Shown here piece by piece: positions 8,607-18,111 of a stretch of DNA of 64,000 nt; positions within the stretch are counted from its first letter, which is position 1; each line of letters starts with the position of its first letter. The DNA is taken from contig DAOQXO010000001.1 of assembly GCA_035342635.1 (NCBI GenBank), positions 25,851 to 89,850 of the forward strand, read 5' to 3'. Under the pieces are notes generated by a model that saw only the letters and a program-made list of their open reading frames with translations, was not told where the DNA came from and did not search any database. This stretch comes from CADEFQ01 sp035342635 (GTDB lineage Bacteria; Pseudomonadota; Gammaproteobacteria; Steroidobacterales; Steroidobacteraceae). A program made the translations under genes and the position numbers.

Positions 8607-9659
8607 TCACTCCCGCGCCTCGCGCGCGAGCAAGGCGCGCTTGCGCTCGATGCCCCAGCGATAGCCGGAGAGGTCGCCGTCGCTGCGCACCACGCGGTGG
8701 CAGGGGATTGCCACCGCGAGGTGGTTCGCGCCGCAGGCCTGGCCGACGGCGCGCACCGACTTCGGTGCGCCGATGCGTCGCGCGATTTCGCTGTAGCTGG
8801 CGGTCGAGCCCGCCGGGATCGCACGCAGCGCCTGCCAGACGCGCTGCTGGAACGCCGTTCCGCGCAGGTCGAGCGGCAGGTCGAGCCCGAGCGCCGGTGC
8901 TTCGACGAAACCCACGACCCTGGCGACCAGTCGCTCGAACTCCACATCGCCGCCGATCAGTTCGGCCCGCGGGAACTGGTCCTGCAGGTTGCGCGTGAGC
9001 GTCTCCGGGTCGTCGCCAAGGAGAATCGCGCAGATGCCGCGTGTAGTCGCGGCGACCAGGATAGAGCCGAACGAGCACTCGCCGACCGCGAACCGTATAG
9101 CGGTATCGGCCCCGCCGGCGCGGAAGCTGGATGCGGTCATGCCGAGCACATCGTCGGCTTGATCATAGAAGCGGGCGTTGGAGTTGTAGCCCGCGTCGTA
9201 GATCGCCGCCGTCACCGACTTGCCGCGCGCGAGTTCGCGCCGCAGGCGCTCGCCGCGCCGCGCGGCGGCATACTGCTTCGGCGTCACACCCACGATCGAT
9301 TTGAATACGCGATGGAAGTAGTACGGGCTCACCTTCAGCTGCGCGGCGAGCGCCGCGAGGGTCGGGGGCTCCTCGCTCGCATCGATGATGCGGCAGGCAT
9401 CGGCCACCCAGGCGGCCTGCTGTCCGGCGAGGGTGTGTCCATCCGGCCGACAGCGCCTGCAGGCGCGAAAGCCCGCGTGCTCGGCCGCTGCGCGCGAATC
9501 GAACAGCTCGACGTTCTCGGGCCGCGCGCGCCGCGACGGGCACGACGGCCGGCAATACACGCCGGTCGTGCGCACGCCGTAGTAGAACTGGCCGTCCGCG
9601 GCTGGGTCTCTAGCAGTGATCGCCGCCCAGCGAGGATCGTTCACAATGGAAGTTTTCAT
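8607..9659 (-). CDS. ada: Bifunctional Ada: methylphosphotriester/O6-methylguanine DNA methyltransferase and regulator
   Basis: A 350-residue protein with all three Ada parts. N-terminal zinc domain: CRPSC and ACRRC give four cysteines (about residues 36, 40, 67, 70), the first of which accepts methyl from phosphotriesters. Middle: an AraC-type helix-turn-helix (SPYYFHRVFKSIVGVTPKQY). C-terminal: O6-methylguanine methyltransferase with AIPCHRVV, whose cysteine near 318 is the suicide acceptor, preceded by RAVGQACGANH. Methylation of the N-terminal cysteine normally turns Ada into an activator of the adaptive response; no alkA or alkB lies next to it. The reading frame extends further upstream, but the start at 9659 gives the family's normal N-terminus and length. 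Confidence 0.93.
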   Translation of the reverse strand: MKTSIVNDPRWAAITARDPAADGQFYYGVRTTGVYCRPSCPSRRARPENVELFDSRAAAEHAGFRACRRCRPDGHTLAGQQAAWVADACRIIDASEEPPTLAALAAQLKVSPYYFHRVFKSIVGVTPKQYAAARRGERLRRELARGKSVTAAIYDAGYNSNARFYDQADDVLGMTASSFRAGGADTAIRFAVGECSFGSILVAATTRGICAILLGDDPETLTRNLQDQFPRAELIGGDVEFERLVARVVGFVEAPALGLDLPLDLRGTAFQQRVWQALRAIPAGSTASYSEIARRIGAPKSVRAVGQACGANHLAVAIPCHRVVRSDGDLSGYRWGIERKRALLAREARE

Positions 9660-9785
9660 GGCTGCGAGTCTGCGGGTCCCCGGAGCTGCCGGCACCCCGG
9701 TCCTTGCTTTCGTATTCAAGCACAGCCGGGAGTTGCCGGGCACTCCGCGCACGTTAGCGTCTTTTAGCCACATGAACCAGTCAAT

Positions 9786-10214
9786 ATGAGTGATTTTCAG
9801 CCCAGATGGCTGCGCAAAGGGCGCCGGGTCGTGCCACCGGCGGCCCTGCGGGCCACGCTGCAGGAGCTGTTCGGCGAGGGGGTCGACACGGTGCAGGTGA
9901 TCGAGCACTCGTGGTTCGCCTGGGCGCACGTGCGCGCCATCGCCACCACCCGCCGCCGCCGCATCTACCTGCGCGGCGCGGCCGGCCCGTTCTTCGCCAA
10001 TCCGGAATTCGTGCTGCACGAATACTTCCACGTGCTCGCCCAGTGGGAGCCGCGGCAGCTCTCGGTGTGGAAATATCTGCTCGAGTGCTTCCGCCGCGGC
10101 TATTGGGACAACCGTTTTGAAATCGAAGCCCGTGAGTTTTCCGAAGATCATCGCCGCCGCTACTGCGCGCTGCTCGCGCGCCACGAATCCTTGCGCTCGC
10201 ACCGGCATGCGTAG
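9786..10214 (+). CDS. Small HExxH-containing putative metallopeptidase-like protein
   Basis: A 142-residue protein with no signal peptide, basic at both ends. Residues 78-82 read HEYFH, a classic zinc-binding HExxH, and RFEIEAREF about 36 residues on could supply the third, acidic ligand. The pattern resembles small bacterial proteins of the DUF4157-like peptidase fold. I do not recognise a named family. The D-Ala-D-Ala carboxypeptidase gene starts inside its last codons (8-nt overlap), so the two are translationally coupled; a link to the cell envelope is only inferred from that. Confidence 0.6.
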   Translation: MSDFQPRWLRKGRRVVPPAALRATLQELFGEGVDTVQVIEHSWFAWAHVRAIATTRRRRIYLRGAAGPFFANPEFVLHEYFHVLAQWEPRQLSVWKYLLECFRRGYWDNRFEIEAREFSEDHRRRYCALLARHESLRSHRHA

Positions 10215-11631
10215 CGGATCGCGGCGCTCGAAGCCTGGCATCGCCGCTGCGCTGTCCGCTGCGCTGCTCGCCACGCTTGCGACCGCGCAGGCCGCGACTT
10301 TGCCCGAGGTCTACGCGAATGCGCTGCGCGCGGCGGGTATTCCGGTGGGCGCCGTCGGCGTCGTCGTCATGCCGCTCGATGGACAGGGTCTCGAAGCCGA
10401 GGCGAATCGCAACCGGCCGATGAACCCCGCCTCGACGATGAAGCTGCTGACGACCTACGCGGCGCTGCGCACGATGGGTCCCGCCTATGCCTGGCGCACC
10501 GACGTCGCCATGCTCGGTGCGCGCGAGGGCGATGTCATCCTCGGTGACCTCGCGATCCGCGGCGGCGGCGATCCGTCACTGGTCGTCGAGCAACTCTGGC
10601 TGCTCGTGCAGAAGGTTCGCGGCCTCGGCATCCGCGAGATCCGCGGCGACCTGGTGCTCGACCGCAGCGCCTTCCAGCTCCCGCCCCACGACATGGCTGC
10701 ATTCGACGGCGACGCGCTGCGCAGCTACAACGTGGGTCCCGATGCGCTGCTCGTGAATCACAAGTCGATCAGCTACAGCTTCGTGCCCGATGAGCCGGCC
10801 GGGGTCGTGCGCCTCGCGATCATACCGCCGCTCGCGGGATCGAAGGCGCCGGCCACGGTACCCGCCGCGAACGGTGCCTGCGGCGACTGGCGGGGCAAGC
10901 TGCGCGCCGACTTCTCGCGCCCCTTCGCGCCGGTGTTTCGCGGCGCCTTTCCGCTCGCCTGCGGCGAGCGCAGCTGGAACCTGAGTCCCATCGAGCCGAA
11001 CGCGTATTTCGCCGCCGTGTTCCGCGCGCTGTGGGAAGCGAGCGGCGGCCGCTGGGTCGGCAAGGCGCGCGAGGGCATCGTGCCGCAAGGCAGCGTGCTG
11101 CTCGCCACGCACGTCTCGAAGCCGCTCGCCGAGGTGGTGCGCGACGTCAACAAGTACAGCAACAACGTGATGGCGCAGCAGGTGTATCTCGCCTTCGGCG
11201 CGGAGCGCATCGGCTGGCCGGCGAGCTTCGAGCGCTCCGGGGTCGCGATGCGCGCGTGGCTCGCGGAGGCCGGCCTCGCCATGCCCGAGCTGGTGCTCGA
11301 GAACGGCGCGGGTCTCTCGCGCAGCGAGCGCATCAGTGCCGATTCACTCGCGCGCCTGCTGGCGGATGCGTATCGCAGCCCGGTGATGGCCGAGCTGATG
11401 GCGTCGATGCCCGTGGTCGGTGTCGACGGTACCGCCGCGCTGCGCAGGGGCGCGGCCGGCGCGGCGCACGTCAAGACCGGGCTGCTCAACGAAGTGCGCG
11501 CGGTGGCGGGCTATGTGCTCGCGTTGAGCGGGCGCCGCTACGTCGTGGTCTCGATCGTCAACCACGCCAATGCCGGCGGCACGCAGCGCGCGCACGACGC
11601 GCTGCTCGAGTGGGTGCACCGCGAGGGCTGA
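10207..11631 (+). CDS. dacB: D-alanyl-D-alanine carboxypeptidase/endopeptidase, PBP4 (DacB) type
   Basis: A 474-residue S13-family penicillin-binding protein exported by a signal peptide that ends around residue 30 (ATAQAA). The three active-site motifs are present: S76-T-M-K79 with the nucleophilic serine, S318-N-N320, and K423-T-G425. The long segment between the first two motifs matches the extra domains II/III of DacB. It trims pentapeptides and cleaves cross-links in periplasmic peptidoglycan. The ATG at 10207 overlaps the end of the HExxH gene; an earlier in-frame ATG at 10117 lies deep inside that gene and would spoil the signal peptide. It converges on gltS with 4 nt between. Confidence 0.9.
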   Translation: MRSGSRRSKPGIAAALSAALLATLATAQAATLPEVYANALRAAGIPVGAVGVVVMPLDGQGLEAEANRNRPMNPASTMKLLTTYAALRTMGPAYAWRTDVAMLGAREGDVILGDLAIRGGGDPSLVVEQLWLLVQKVRGLGIREIRGDLVLDRSAFQLPPHDMAAFDGDALRSYNVGPDALLVNHKSISYSFVPDEPAGVVRLAIIPPLAGSKAPATVPAANGACGDWRGKLRADFSRPFAPVFRGAFPLACGERSWNLSPIEPNAYFAAVFRALWEASGGRWVGKAREGIVPQGSVLLATHVSKPLAEVVRDVNKYSNNVMAQQVYLAFGAERIGWPASFERSGVAMRAWLAEAGLAMPELVLENGAGLSRSERISADSLARLLADAYRSPVMAELMASMPVVGVDGTAALRRGAAGAAHVKTGLLNEVRAVAGYVLALSGRRYVVVSIVNHANAGGTQRAHDALLEWVHREG

Positions 11632-11635
11632 AGCG

Positions 11636-12865
11636 CTACGCGAACAAGTTCAGGAACACCGTGATGATCAGCGCGTTGGTGAAGTCGATGAAGAAGGTGC
11701 CGACGAGCGGCGCGACCAGGAACGCACGCGGCGCCGGCCCGAAGCGCTCGACCAGCGTGCGCATCACCGCCATCGCATTGGCGGTCGTGCCGAGCATGAA
11801 GCCGACGAAGCCGCCGCCCATCACCGCGGCGTCGTAGTCGCGCCCCATCAGCCAGAACACCGGCAGGCAGGCGATCGCCACCAGCACGATCTGCGCGGCG
11901 AGGATCGTCACGAGCGGCAGCGCGAGTCCGGCGAGCTGGGTCAGATCGAGCGTCATCAGCGCCATCACGAGGAACAGCGACAGTGTGATCGCGCCGAGCG
12001 TGTCGATCGTGCGATGCGAGAGGCCGATCAGCCCGGTGTAATCGTCGATGCCGCGGATCGCGGCCGCGGCGATCATCGCGCCGATGTAGGAGGGCAGCGT
12101 GAGGCCCGTCGCGCCGATCAGCGCGCTCACCCACTCGCCGACCCACATCGCGACCAGCACGACGACCACCGTCTTGAGTGCCGTGTAGGCCTCGACGGAT
12201 TCATCGTCGAGATCGTCGGACGAGGGTGCGGCCGGCTCGTCGGCCTGCGCGGCCTGCGCGTCCGCGGTGACGCCCTCGCCCTTCGCGCGCTGGCGCGGCC
12301 CGGGCACGCGATAGCGCTCGATCAGGTGGGTGGCGATCGGTCCGCCGACGAGCCCGCCCAGCACGATGCCCGCCATCGCGACCGCGATCGCGATCGCGGC
12401 GGCGCCCTCGATGCCCGCCGCCTCGAACAGCGGCGCGAAAGCGAGGCCGGTCGCGGGACCCCCCGTCAGCGTGACCGAGCCGGCCAGCACGCCGAACAGC
12501 GGTGGGCGGTCGAACAGCACCGCGACACCGGCGCCGAGCAGGTTCTGCAGCACCGCGAACACGGTGCCGATCGCGAGGAACACCGCCACCTGCGGGCCGC
12601 CGATGCGCAGCAGCTTCAGACTCGCCGCAAAACCGATCGAAGTGAAGAACGCGACCATCAGCGGGCGTTGCAGCGTCGCGTCGAACTCCGGTACCGGCAG
12701 GTCCTGCCCGCGCACGATCAGGATCGCCACCGAGACGATCAGGCCGCCGAGCACCGGGGCGGGCATGTTCAGGCGCGCGAGCAGCGGGAACAGCCGCCGC
12801 AGTCCGTAGCCGAGGAAGAGGGCAACGCCGGCGAAGGCAACGGTCTGGATCAGATCGAGCTTCAT
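11636..12865 (-). CDS. gltS: Sodium/glutamate symporter GltS
   Basis: A 409-residue inner-membrane carrier of the ESS family (Na+:glutamate symport). The first segment has PAPVLGGLIVS, and both pore-loop repeats are visible: GGPATGLAFAPLF in the first half and GGGFVGFMLGTTANAMA in the second. About ten membrane segments are present, with a longer charged, acidic cytoplasmic loop between the halves (about residues 190-225). The length fits the family (about 400). It stands alone between two unrelated genes on the minus strand. Confidence 0.9.
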   Translation of the reverse strand: MKLDLIQTVAFAGVALFLGYGLRRLFPLLARLNMPAPVLGGLIVSVAILIVRGQDLPVPEFDATLQRPLMVAFFTSIGFAASLKLLRIGGPQVAVFLAIGTVFAVLQNLLGAGVAVLFDRPPLFGVLAGSVTLTGGPATGLAFAPLFEAAGIEGAAAIAIAVAMAGIVLGGLVGGPIATHLIERYRVPGPRQRAKGEGVTADAQAAQADEPAAPSSDDLDDESVEAYTALKTVVVVLVAMWVGEWVSALIGATGLTLPSYIGAMIAAAAIRGIDDYTGLIGLSHRTIDTLGAITLSLFLVMALMTLDLTQLAGLALPLVTILAAQIVLVAIACLPVFWLMGRDYDAAVMGGGFVGFMLGTTANAMAVMRTLVERFGPAPRAFLVAPLVGTFFIDFTNALIITVFLNLFA

Positions 12866-12889
12866 GGACGAAGGATAGCGGTTCGGGCC

Positions 12890-14068
12890 TCAGCCGAGCA
12901 GGGATTCGCGGCGATAGAGTCGGCCGGCGATCCACGCGAGCACCGCGCCGAGCGCGAGGCTCGCCAGCACGGACACGAGCACGTGGGCCGGCTCGAGCGC
13001 CGCGCCGCGCAGCAGCGAGGTGATCAGGAAGTGCTGCCCGAGCGAGGGCACGGCCGACAGGGCGAGGCTCGGCTGCAGTTCGGCGAGGCCGACGAATGCG
13101 ATCGGCAACGTGGGCACCAGCATCACCACGCCGAGCCAGGTCTGCGCCTCGCGATAGCTGCGCGTGAACGATGCGACCACGGTCATGAGCCCCGCCGCTG
13201 CCGGCGCGAGCGGCGCGGTCACGAGGATGATCTTCAGGACCACCGACGCATCGAGATGCGCGGACATGCCGAAATTCTCGAGCGCGACGAACCGCAGCGC
13301 CAGGGCGCAGGCGATCGCGGTGAGCGTCAGCGAGACGATCATGAAGGTGGTCGCCGCGAGGATTTTCCCGTAGATCAGCCGCGCGCGCGGCACCGGTGTC
13401 GTGAGCAGCGGCTCGAGCGAGTGGCGCTCGCGCTCCCCGGCGGTCGCGTCGATCGCGAGGTACAGACCGCCGAGGATCATCGCGAGCAGCAGCAGATAGC
13501 TCAGCATGCCGAGCACCGTGACCGAGCGGCTCTGCGGCGTCGACACGTCGATGTCCTGTACCGCGAGCGGTGCCGTCAGCAACGGATCGACACCGCGCGC
13601 GAGCAGCCGCAGCCGCCCGATGCTCGCCCCGTACTGGGCGATCAGCATCCGGGTGCGCGCAGCGTTGCGGTCCGCGCGGCCGCCCGCCGCATCACTGTAG
13701 AGCTGCAGCGACGCGGGGCGCGCGGCAGCGAGCCGCTCGGCGAAATCCGCCGGGATCGACAGCACGAGCGGATGGCTGCGCTCGCGTACGGCGCGGCGCG
13801 TCGCCTCGTCATCGAGCTCGACCGGCGTCACGATGACATTGCGCGCCTCGAGCCACGCGACGAGGTTCGGCGCGCGCTCGACGTGCCGCACGGCGATCTC
13901 GAGACGCTGGTCGGCCTCGTCGGCGGTGCGCTGGACGAGGAACTGCAGCGCGGCCGCGAGGATCAGCGGGCCGAACAGCGGTCCGAACAGCAGGGCCGAG
14001 ACGAGCGTGCGCCGGTCGCGCAGGTTCTCGCGTACTTCCTTGCGCCATACGATGCCGACCGCGCCCAT
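12890..14068 (-). CDS. natB: ABC transporter permease, NatB type
   Basis: A 392-residue ABC-2 type permease. The N-terminal WRKEVRENLRDRRTL and a first membrane segment are followed by a large extracytoplasmic domain (about residues 45-190) and then a cluster of five or six membrane segments. In between is the cytoplasmic AGERERHSLEPLLTTPV motif typical of NatB, the permease of an ATP-driven sodium or small-compound exporter. Its ATG overlaps the stop of the ATPase gene in an ATGA, so both are made together. The substrate here is not known. Confidence 0.85.
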   Translation of the reverse strand: MGAVGIVWRKEVRENLRDRRTLVSALLFGPLFGPLILAAALQFLVQRTADEADQRLEIAVRHVERAPNLVAWLEARNVIVTPVELDDEATRRAVRERSHPLVLSIPADFAERLAAARPASLQLYSDAAGGRADRNAARTRMLIAQYGASIGRLRLLARGVDPLLTAPLAVQDIDVSTPQSRSVTVLGMLSYLLLLAMILGGLYLAIDATAGERERHSLEPLLTTPVPRARLIYGKILAATTFMIVSLTLTAIACALALRFVALENFGMSAHLDASVVLKIILVTAPLAPAAAGLMTVVASFTRSYREAQTWLGVVMLVPTLPIAFVGLAELQPSLALSAVPSLGQHFLITSLLRGAALEPAHVLVSVLASLALGAVLAWIAGRLYRRESLLG

Positions 14069-14799
14069 CAGCCGAGGCCCTCGTCGGTACCGATCAGCTT
14101 CACGAACGCATCCTCGAGCGAGGCGCAGCCGGTGGCTGCGCGCAGCGCGTCCGGCGTACCGTGTGCGACCACCTCGCCGCGCGCCAGCACGAACACCACG
14201 TCGCACAGGCCCGAGACCTCCTGCATCACGTGGCTCGAGAACAGCACGCAGTGCCCGGCATCCCGCAGCCGCGCAAGCAGCACCCGCAGGTTGCGTACGG
14301 CCATCACGTCGAGGCCGTTGGTGGGCTCATCGAGCAGCACGTTGCGCGGGCTGTGCACCAGCGCGCGGGCGAGCGCCGTCTTGATGCGCTGGCCCTGCGA
14401 GTAGCCCTTGGCGCGCCGCCCGGCAAAGGCGCCCATCTCGAGCCACTCGATCAGCTCATCGGCACGCCGCTCGCGTGCCGCGCGCGCCATGCCGTGCAGT
14501 TCGGCAAAGTACAGGATGTTCTCGCGGGCCGTCAGGTGCGGGTAAAGGCCCGAATCGTGCGTCAGCATGCCGAGCTGGCGGCGCGCGTCGAGCGCGTCGC
14601 GCACCGTGTGCGCCGCGTCGATCCACGCCTCGCCCGCGTCCGGGCGCAACACCGTGCACAGCATGCGCAGCGTGGTCGACTTGCCCGCCCCGTTCGGCCC
14701 GAGCAGGCCGGTGATCGCGCCGTCCTCCGCGCGCAGGGTCACGCCGCGCACGGCCTGTACGCCGCCAAAGGCCTTGGCGAGTCCCTGCGCCGACATCAT
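14068..14799 (-). CDS. natA: ABC transporter ATP-binding protein, NatA type
   Basis: A 243-residue nucleotide-binding subunit: Walker A GPNGAGKST (about residues 34-42), signature YSQGQRIKTALARAL, Walker B NVLLDEPTNGLD and the switch histidine in SSHVM. The S-Q-G-Q form of the signature is normal for NatA-type ATPases. It powers the permease encoded directly downstream, and its ATG lies 10 nt after the hydrolase gene, so hydrolase-natA-natB probably forms one transcript. Confidence 0.9.
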   Translation of the reverse strand: MMSAQGLAKAFGGVQAVRGVTLRAEDGAITGLLGPNGAGKSTTLRMLCTVLRPDAGEAWIDAAHTVRDALDARRQLGMLTHDSGLYPHLTARENILYFAELHGMARAARERRADELIEWLEMGAFAGRRAKGYSQGQRIKTALARALVHSPRNVLLDEPTNGLDVMAVRNLRVLLARLRDAGHCVLFSSHVMQEVSGLCDVVFVLARGEVVAHGTPDALRAATGCASLEDAFVKLIGTDEGLG

Positions 14800-14809
14800 G
14801 CGGCGCCGA

Positions 14810-16228
14810 TCACGGCGCGGGGCCTGCGAGCGTGGTGAAGAACGGCATCGGACGCAGGCGCTCGACGCAGGCGGCGTCGAGCCCTTCGGCCGTGCCGCTC
14901 GTGACGAACGCGGCGAGCAGCCGATCGACGCAGGGTGCGCCGATCTGCCCGTGCCCGAATCCCTCGACGATCACGTGCCGCGAATGCCTGAATCCGGCCG
15001 CCGCGTGCGCGGCACCCGCGGGCGGGGTCACCGGATCCGCGCTGCCGGACAGCAGCAGTGCCGGGACCTCGCTCGCGAGCGGCGCATGCAGGTCATCGTC
15101 GATGACGCCACGTGGCCATATCTCGCACAGCGCCGCGAGGCCGTCGAGCTGGCGCGTACCGATGAACGTCGCGGCGAGCACCACGCGATCGGCGCGTGTA
15201 TCCGGGAACCACGGCGCGTCCTCGGTGCAGACGACGCTGTGGTGCATGCCGTAGGCCATCTGTCCGCTGAGCGAATCGCTCATCAACAGGAACTGGCTCG
15301 CGAGCGGCACGAAGTTGCGGTGCATGTGTGCCTCGTACAGCGCGAGCGGCAGGAGCGCCGCCTGTTCGGCGCCGTAGGTGGACAGGCGCAACACCGTCGC
15401 GAGATGGGCCGGGCCGAATTCGACCGCGACCCGCTCGCCGGTGCGCGGCGCAGGAAGCAGCATTCCCGCCGGCTGCTCTTCGAGCCGCGAGCGCAGCGCC
15501 CGATAGTGCACCACCGGATCGCCGAAGGCGCCGCGGCACGCAGCGTCGTTCGCGCAGCGTGCCAGCACCTGTGCGAGGGCCGCTTCCGCGTCGACCGCGA
15601 TATCGGGGCCGAGGATGCGCTCGGCGGGCACGGTCCCGTCGAGCGTCACCGTGCGCACCCGCGCCCCGTGGTGACGCAGGTAGTGCTGCGCGACCCTCGT
15701 GCCGTAGGACACGGCATAGAGATTGATGCGTTCGTAGCCGAGCGCGCGGCGCGCGAACTCGAGATCCCGAACCGCGGCGCTGGTCGTGTACTCGCGCACG
15801 TCGGCGCGCGTCGAGACCTCCTCGAGACAGCGACGCGTCTGCGCCAGGAACCGTGCGTCGTCGGCGCCGAGCAGGGCCTCGTCGTCGAAATCGCAGTGCA
15901 GCGCGTTCGAGCGTCCGGTGCCGCGCTGGTCGATGAGCACGATGTCGCGATCGCGATTGACCCGCGCAAAGGCCGGCGCGACGCCCGCGTAGAACTCGCT
16001 CGCCGCCGCTCCCGGTCCGCCCGCGAGGACGAACAGCGGGTCCGGCGTCTTGCGGGCGTTGACGGCCGGGACCCGGGCGACGAACAGGCCGATCCGGCGG
16101 CCATCGGGGTCGGCGGCCCTCTCCGGCACCTGCAGCGTCGTGCATTCGGCGGCGACCGTGGCCACCCCGGCGGGGTGGGTCAGCTGGCAAGGGGCCCATG
16201 CCACGGCCAAGGCGAGCGCGGTCAGCAT
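14810..16228 (-). CDS. Exported alpha/beta-hydrolase, tripeptidyl/prolyl aminopeptidase-like
   Basis: A 472-residue alpha/beta-hydrolase with a signal peptide at the N-terminus. The oxyanion region is VLAGGPGAAAS, the strand IVLIDQRGTGRS follows, and the nucleophile elbow AVSYGTR lies near residue 174. In the elbow the first glycine of G-x-S-Y-G is an alanine. The C-terminal TAP-like part supplies the acid (SADPVTPP) and the histidine (FGHGQ). The family cleaves N-terminal residues from peptides or hydrolyses related amides. It is first in the run with natA and natB and is divergent from mnmG. Confidence 0.8.
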   Translation of the reverse strand: MLTALALAVAWAPCQLTHPAGVATVAAECTTLQVPERAADPDGRRIGLFVARVPAVNARKTPDPLFVLAGGPGAAASEFYAGVAPAFARVNRDRDIVLIDQRGTGRSNALHCDFDDEALLGADDARFLAQTRRCLEEVSTRADVREYTTSAAVRDLEFARRALGYERINLYAVSYGTRVAQHYLRHHGARVRTVTLDGTVPAERILGPDIAVDAEAALAQVLARCANDAACRGAFGDPVVHYRALRSRLEEQPAGMLLPAPRTGERVAVEFGPAHLATVLRLSTYGAEQAALLPLALYEAHMHRNFVPLASQFLLMSDSLSGQMAYGMHHSVVCTEDAPWFPDTRADRVVLAATFIGTRQLDGLAALCEIWPRGVIDDDLHAPLASEVPALLLSGSADPVTPPAGAAHAAAGFRHSRHVIVEGFGHGQIGAPCVDRLLAAFVTSGTAEGLDAACVERLRPMPFFTTLAGPAP

Positions 16229-16243
16229 GCGGGCAATATGCCG

Positions 16244-16249
16244 TACAAT
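16244..16249 (+). promoter_or_regulatory. Putative -10 box for mnmG
   Basis: TACAAT lies 29 nt upstream of the mnmG ATG, in the 50-nt gap between the divergent hydrolase and mnmG genes. No clear -35 hexamer is seen, so support rests on the box and its position. Confidence 0.35.
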
Positions 16250-16278
16250 AGGCGTTTGCCATCAAGCCATTGAAGTAA

Positions 16279-18111
16279 ATGGATTTCTTCGACGTCATAG
16301 TGATCGGCGGCGGTCATGCCGGCACCGAGGCCGCGCTCGCGGCGGCCCGCATGGGCCGGCGCACGCTGCTGCTCACGCAGAGCCTCGAGACGCTGGGCGC
16401 GATGAGCTGCAACCCGGCGATCGGCGGCATCGGCAAGGGCCACCTCGTGCGCGAGATCGATGCGCTCGGCGGTGCGATGGCGCGCGCGATCGATCGCGCC
16501 GGTCTTCAGTTCCGCACGCTGAATGCGAGCAAGGGTCCCGCGGTGCGCGCAACGCGAGCCCAGGCCGATCGCGTGCTGTACCGGCGCGAGATCCGCGCGC
16601 TGCTCGAGAACCAGCCGAACCTCAGCCTGTTTCAGCAGGAAGCGGCCGACCTCGTCGTCGAGGGCGAGCGCGTGTGCGGCGTCGTGACCGTCACCGGCAT
16701 CGTATTGCGCGCGCGCGCCGTCGTGCTCACGGTCGGCACGTTCCTCGGGGGCCGCATTCACGTGGGCCTCGACAACTACCAGGGCGGCCGCGCGGGCGAT
16801 CCGCCCTCGAATCGCCTCGCCGCGCGGCTGCGCGAGCTGCCGCTGCGGGTCGGACGGCTGAAGACCGGCACGCCGCCGCGCATCGACGGGCGCACGATCG
16901 ATTTCACGCGCCTCACCGAACAGTGGAGCGACGCACCGGCACCGGTGTTTTCGTTCCTCGGCCGCGCGAGCGAGCATCCTGCGCAGCGCCCCTGCCACAT
17001 CACCGCGACCAACACGCAGACGCACGACATCATCCGGGCCGCGACCGATCGCTCGCCGATGTTCACGGGCGTGATCGAGGGAGTAGGCCCGCGCTACTGC
17101 CCGTCGATCGAGGACAAGGTCGTGCGCTTCGCCGACAAGGCCTCGCACCAGGTGTTTCTCGAACCCGAGGGGCTCGACACGCACGAGGTGTATCCGAACG
17201 GCATCTCGACCAGCCTGCCCTACGACGTGCAGCTGCGGTTCGTGCATACGATCAAGGGCCTCGAGCGCGCGCACCTGACCCGGCCCGGCTACGCGATCGA
17301 GTACGACTACTTCGATCCGCGCGACCTCGCCCCGAGCCTCGCGACAAAGGCACTTGCGGGGCTTTATTTCGCCGGCCAGATCAACGGCACGACCGGCTAC
17401 GAGGAGGCCGCGGCGCAGGGGATCGTGGCGGGCATCAACGCCGCGCGCGCCGCGCGCGAGGAGGCGCCGTGGGTGCCGCAGCGCGCGGAGGCCTACCTGG
17501 GCGTGCTGATCGACGACCTCGTCACGCGCGGGGTGACCGAGCCCTATCGCATGTTCACGAGTCGCGCCGAGCACCGCCTGCTGCTGCGCGAAGACAACGC
17601 GGACCTGCGGCTCACGCCGGTGGCACGCGAGCTGGGTCTGGTGGACGACGAACGCTGGGCCTTCTTCGAGGCCAAGCGCCGCGCGACCGATGCCGAGGTC
17701 GCGCGACTCGAGCGCACGCGGGTGCGCGCGGTGAGCGCGATGGAGCTGCTGCGCCGTCCCGAAGTGAGCTACGAGGGCCTGCTCGCGCAGATCGGATTGC
17801 CCGCTGCGGACGCATACGACGACGAGCGCATCGCGCGCGAGGTCGCCCTGCAGGTCACGGTGCGCGCCAAGTACGCCGGCTACATCGAGCGCCAGCATGC
17901 GGAGGTCGAGCGCCAGCGCGCGCATGAGACCGCGGCCCTGCCGGCCGACCTCGACTACCTCGCGATCGGCGGGCTCTCGAACGAGGCGCGCCAGCGCCTC
18001 GCGGAAGTGCGCCCGGCCACGCTCGGCCAGGCCGCCCGCGTGCCGGGGATCACGCCGGCTGCGATCTCGATCCTGATGATCCACCTGAAGCGCCGCGGGC
18101 GTGCGGCGTAG
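16279..18111 (+). CDS. mnmG: tRNA uridine-5-carboxymethylaminomethyl modification enzyme MnmG (GidA)
   Basis: A 610-residue FAD enzyme that, with MnmE, installs the (carboxymethyl)aminomethyl group on wobble uridine 34 of several tRNAs. It starts with the dinucleotide motif VIGGGHAGTEAALAAARMG, then has CNPAIGGIGKGHLVREIDA, LGGRIHVGLDNY and the family signature AGQINGTTGYEEAAAQG, plus a C-terminal helical domain for MnmE/tRNA binding. The length is close to the usual 620-630. The usual neighbours mnmE and rsmG are absent here; a peptide-binding lipoprotein gene overlaps its end by 11 nt. Confidence 0.95.
   Translation: MDFFDVIVIGGGHAGTEAALAAARMGRRTLLLTQSLETLGAMSCNPAIGGIGKGHLVREIDALGGAMARAIDRAGLQFRTLNASKGPAVRATRAQADRVLYRREIRALLENQPNLSLFQQEAADLVVEGERVCGVVTVTGIVLRARAVVLTVGTFLGGRIHVGLDNYQGGRAGDPPSNRLAARLRELPLRVGRLKTGTPPRIDGRTIDFTRLTEQWSDAPAPVFSFLGRASEHPAQRPCHITATNTQTHDIIRAATDRSPMFTGVIEGVGPRYCPSIEDKVVRFADKASHQVFLEPEGLDTHEVYPNGISTSLPYDVQLRFVHTIKGLERAHLTRPGYAIEYDYFDPRDLAPSLATKALAGLYFAGQINGTTGYEEAAAQGIVAGINAARAAREEAPWVPQRAEAYLGVLIDDLVTRGVTEPYRMFTSRAEHRLLLREDNADLRLTPVARELGLVDDERWAFFEAKRRATDAEVARLERTRVRAVSAMELLRRPEVSYEGLLAQIGLPAADAYDDERIAREVALQVTVRAKYAGYIERQHAEVERQRAHETAALPADLDYLAIGGLSNEARQRLAEVRPATLGQAARVPGITPAAISILMIHLKRRGRAA

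Noticed and set aside
11570..14404. A plus-strand open frame of 944 codons opposite gltS and natB
   Set aside because: It is antisense to two clear membrane-protein genes, is very rich in R, H, Q, E and D, has no recognisable domain and no ribosome site. It is a by-product of high-GC codon bias.
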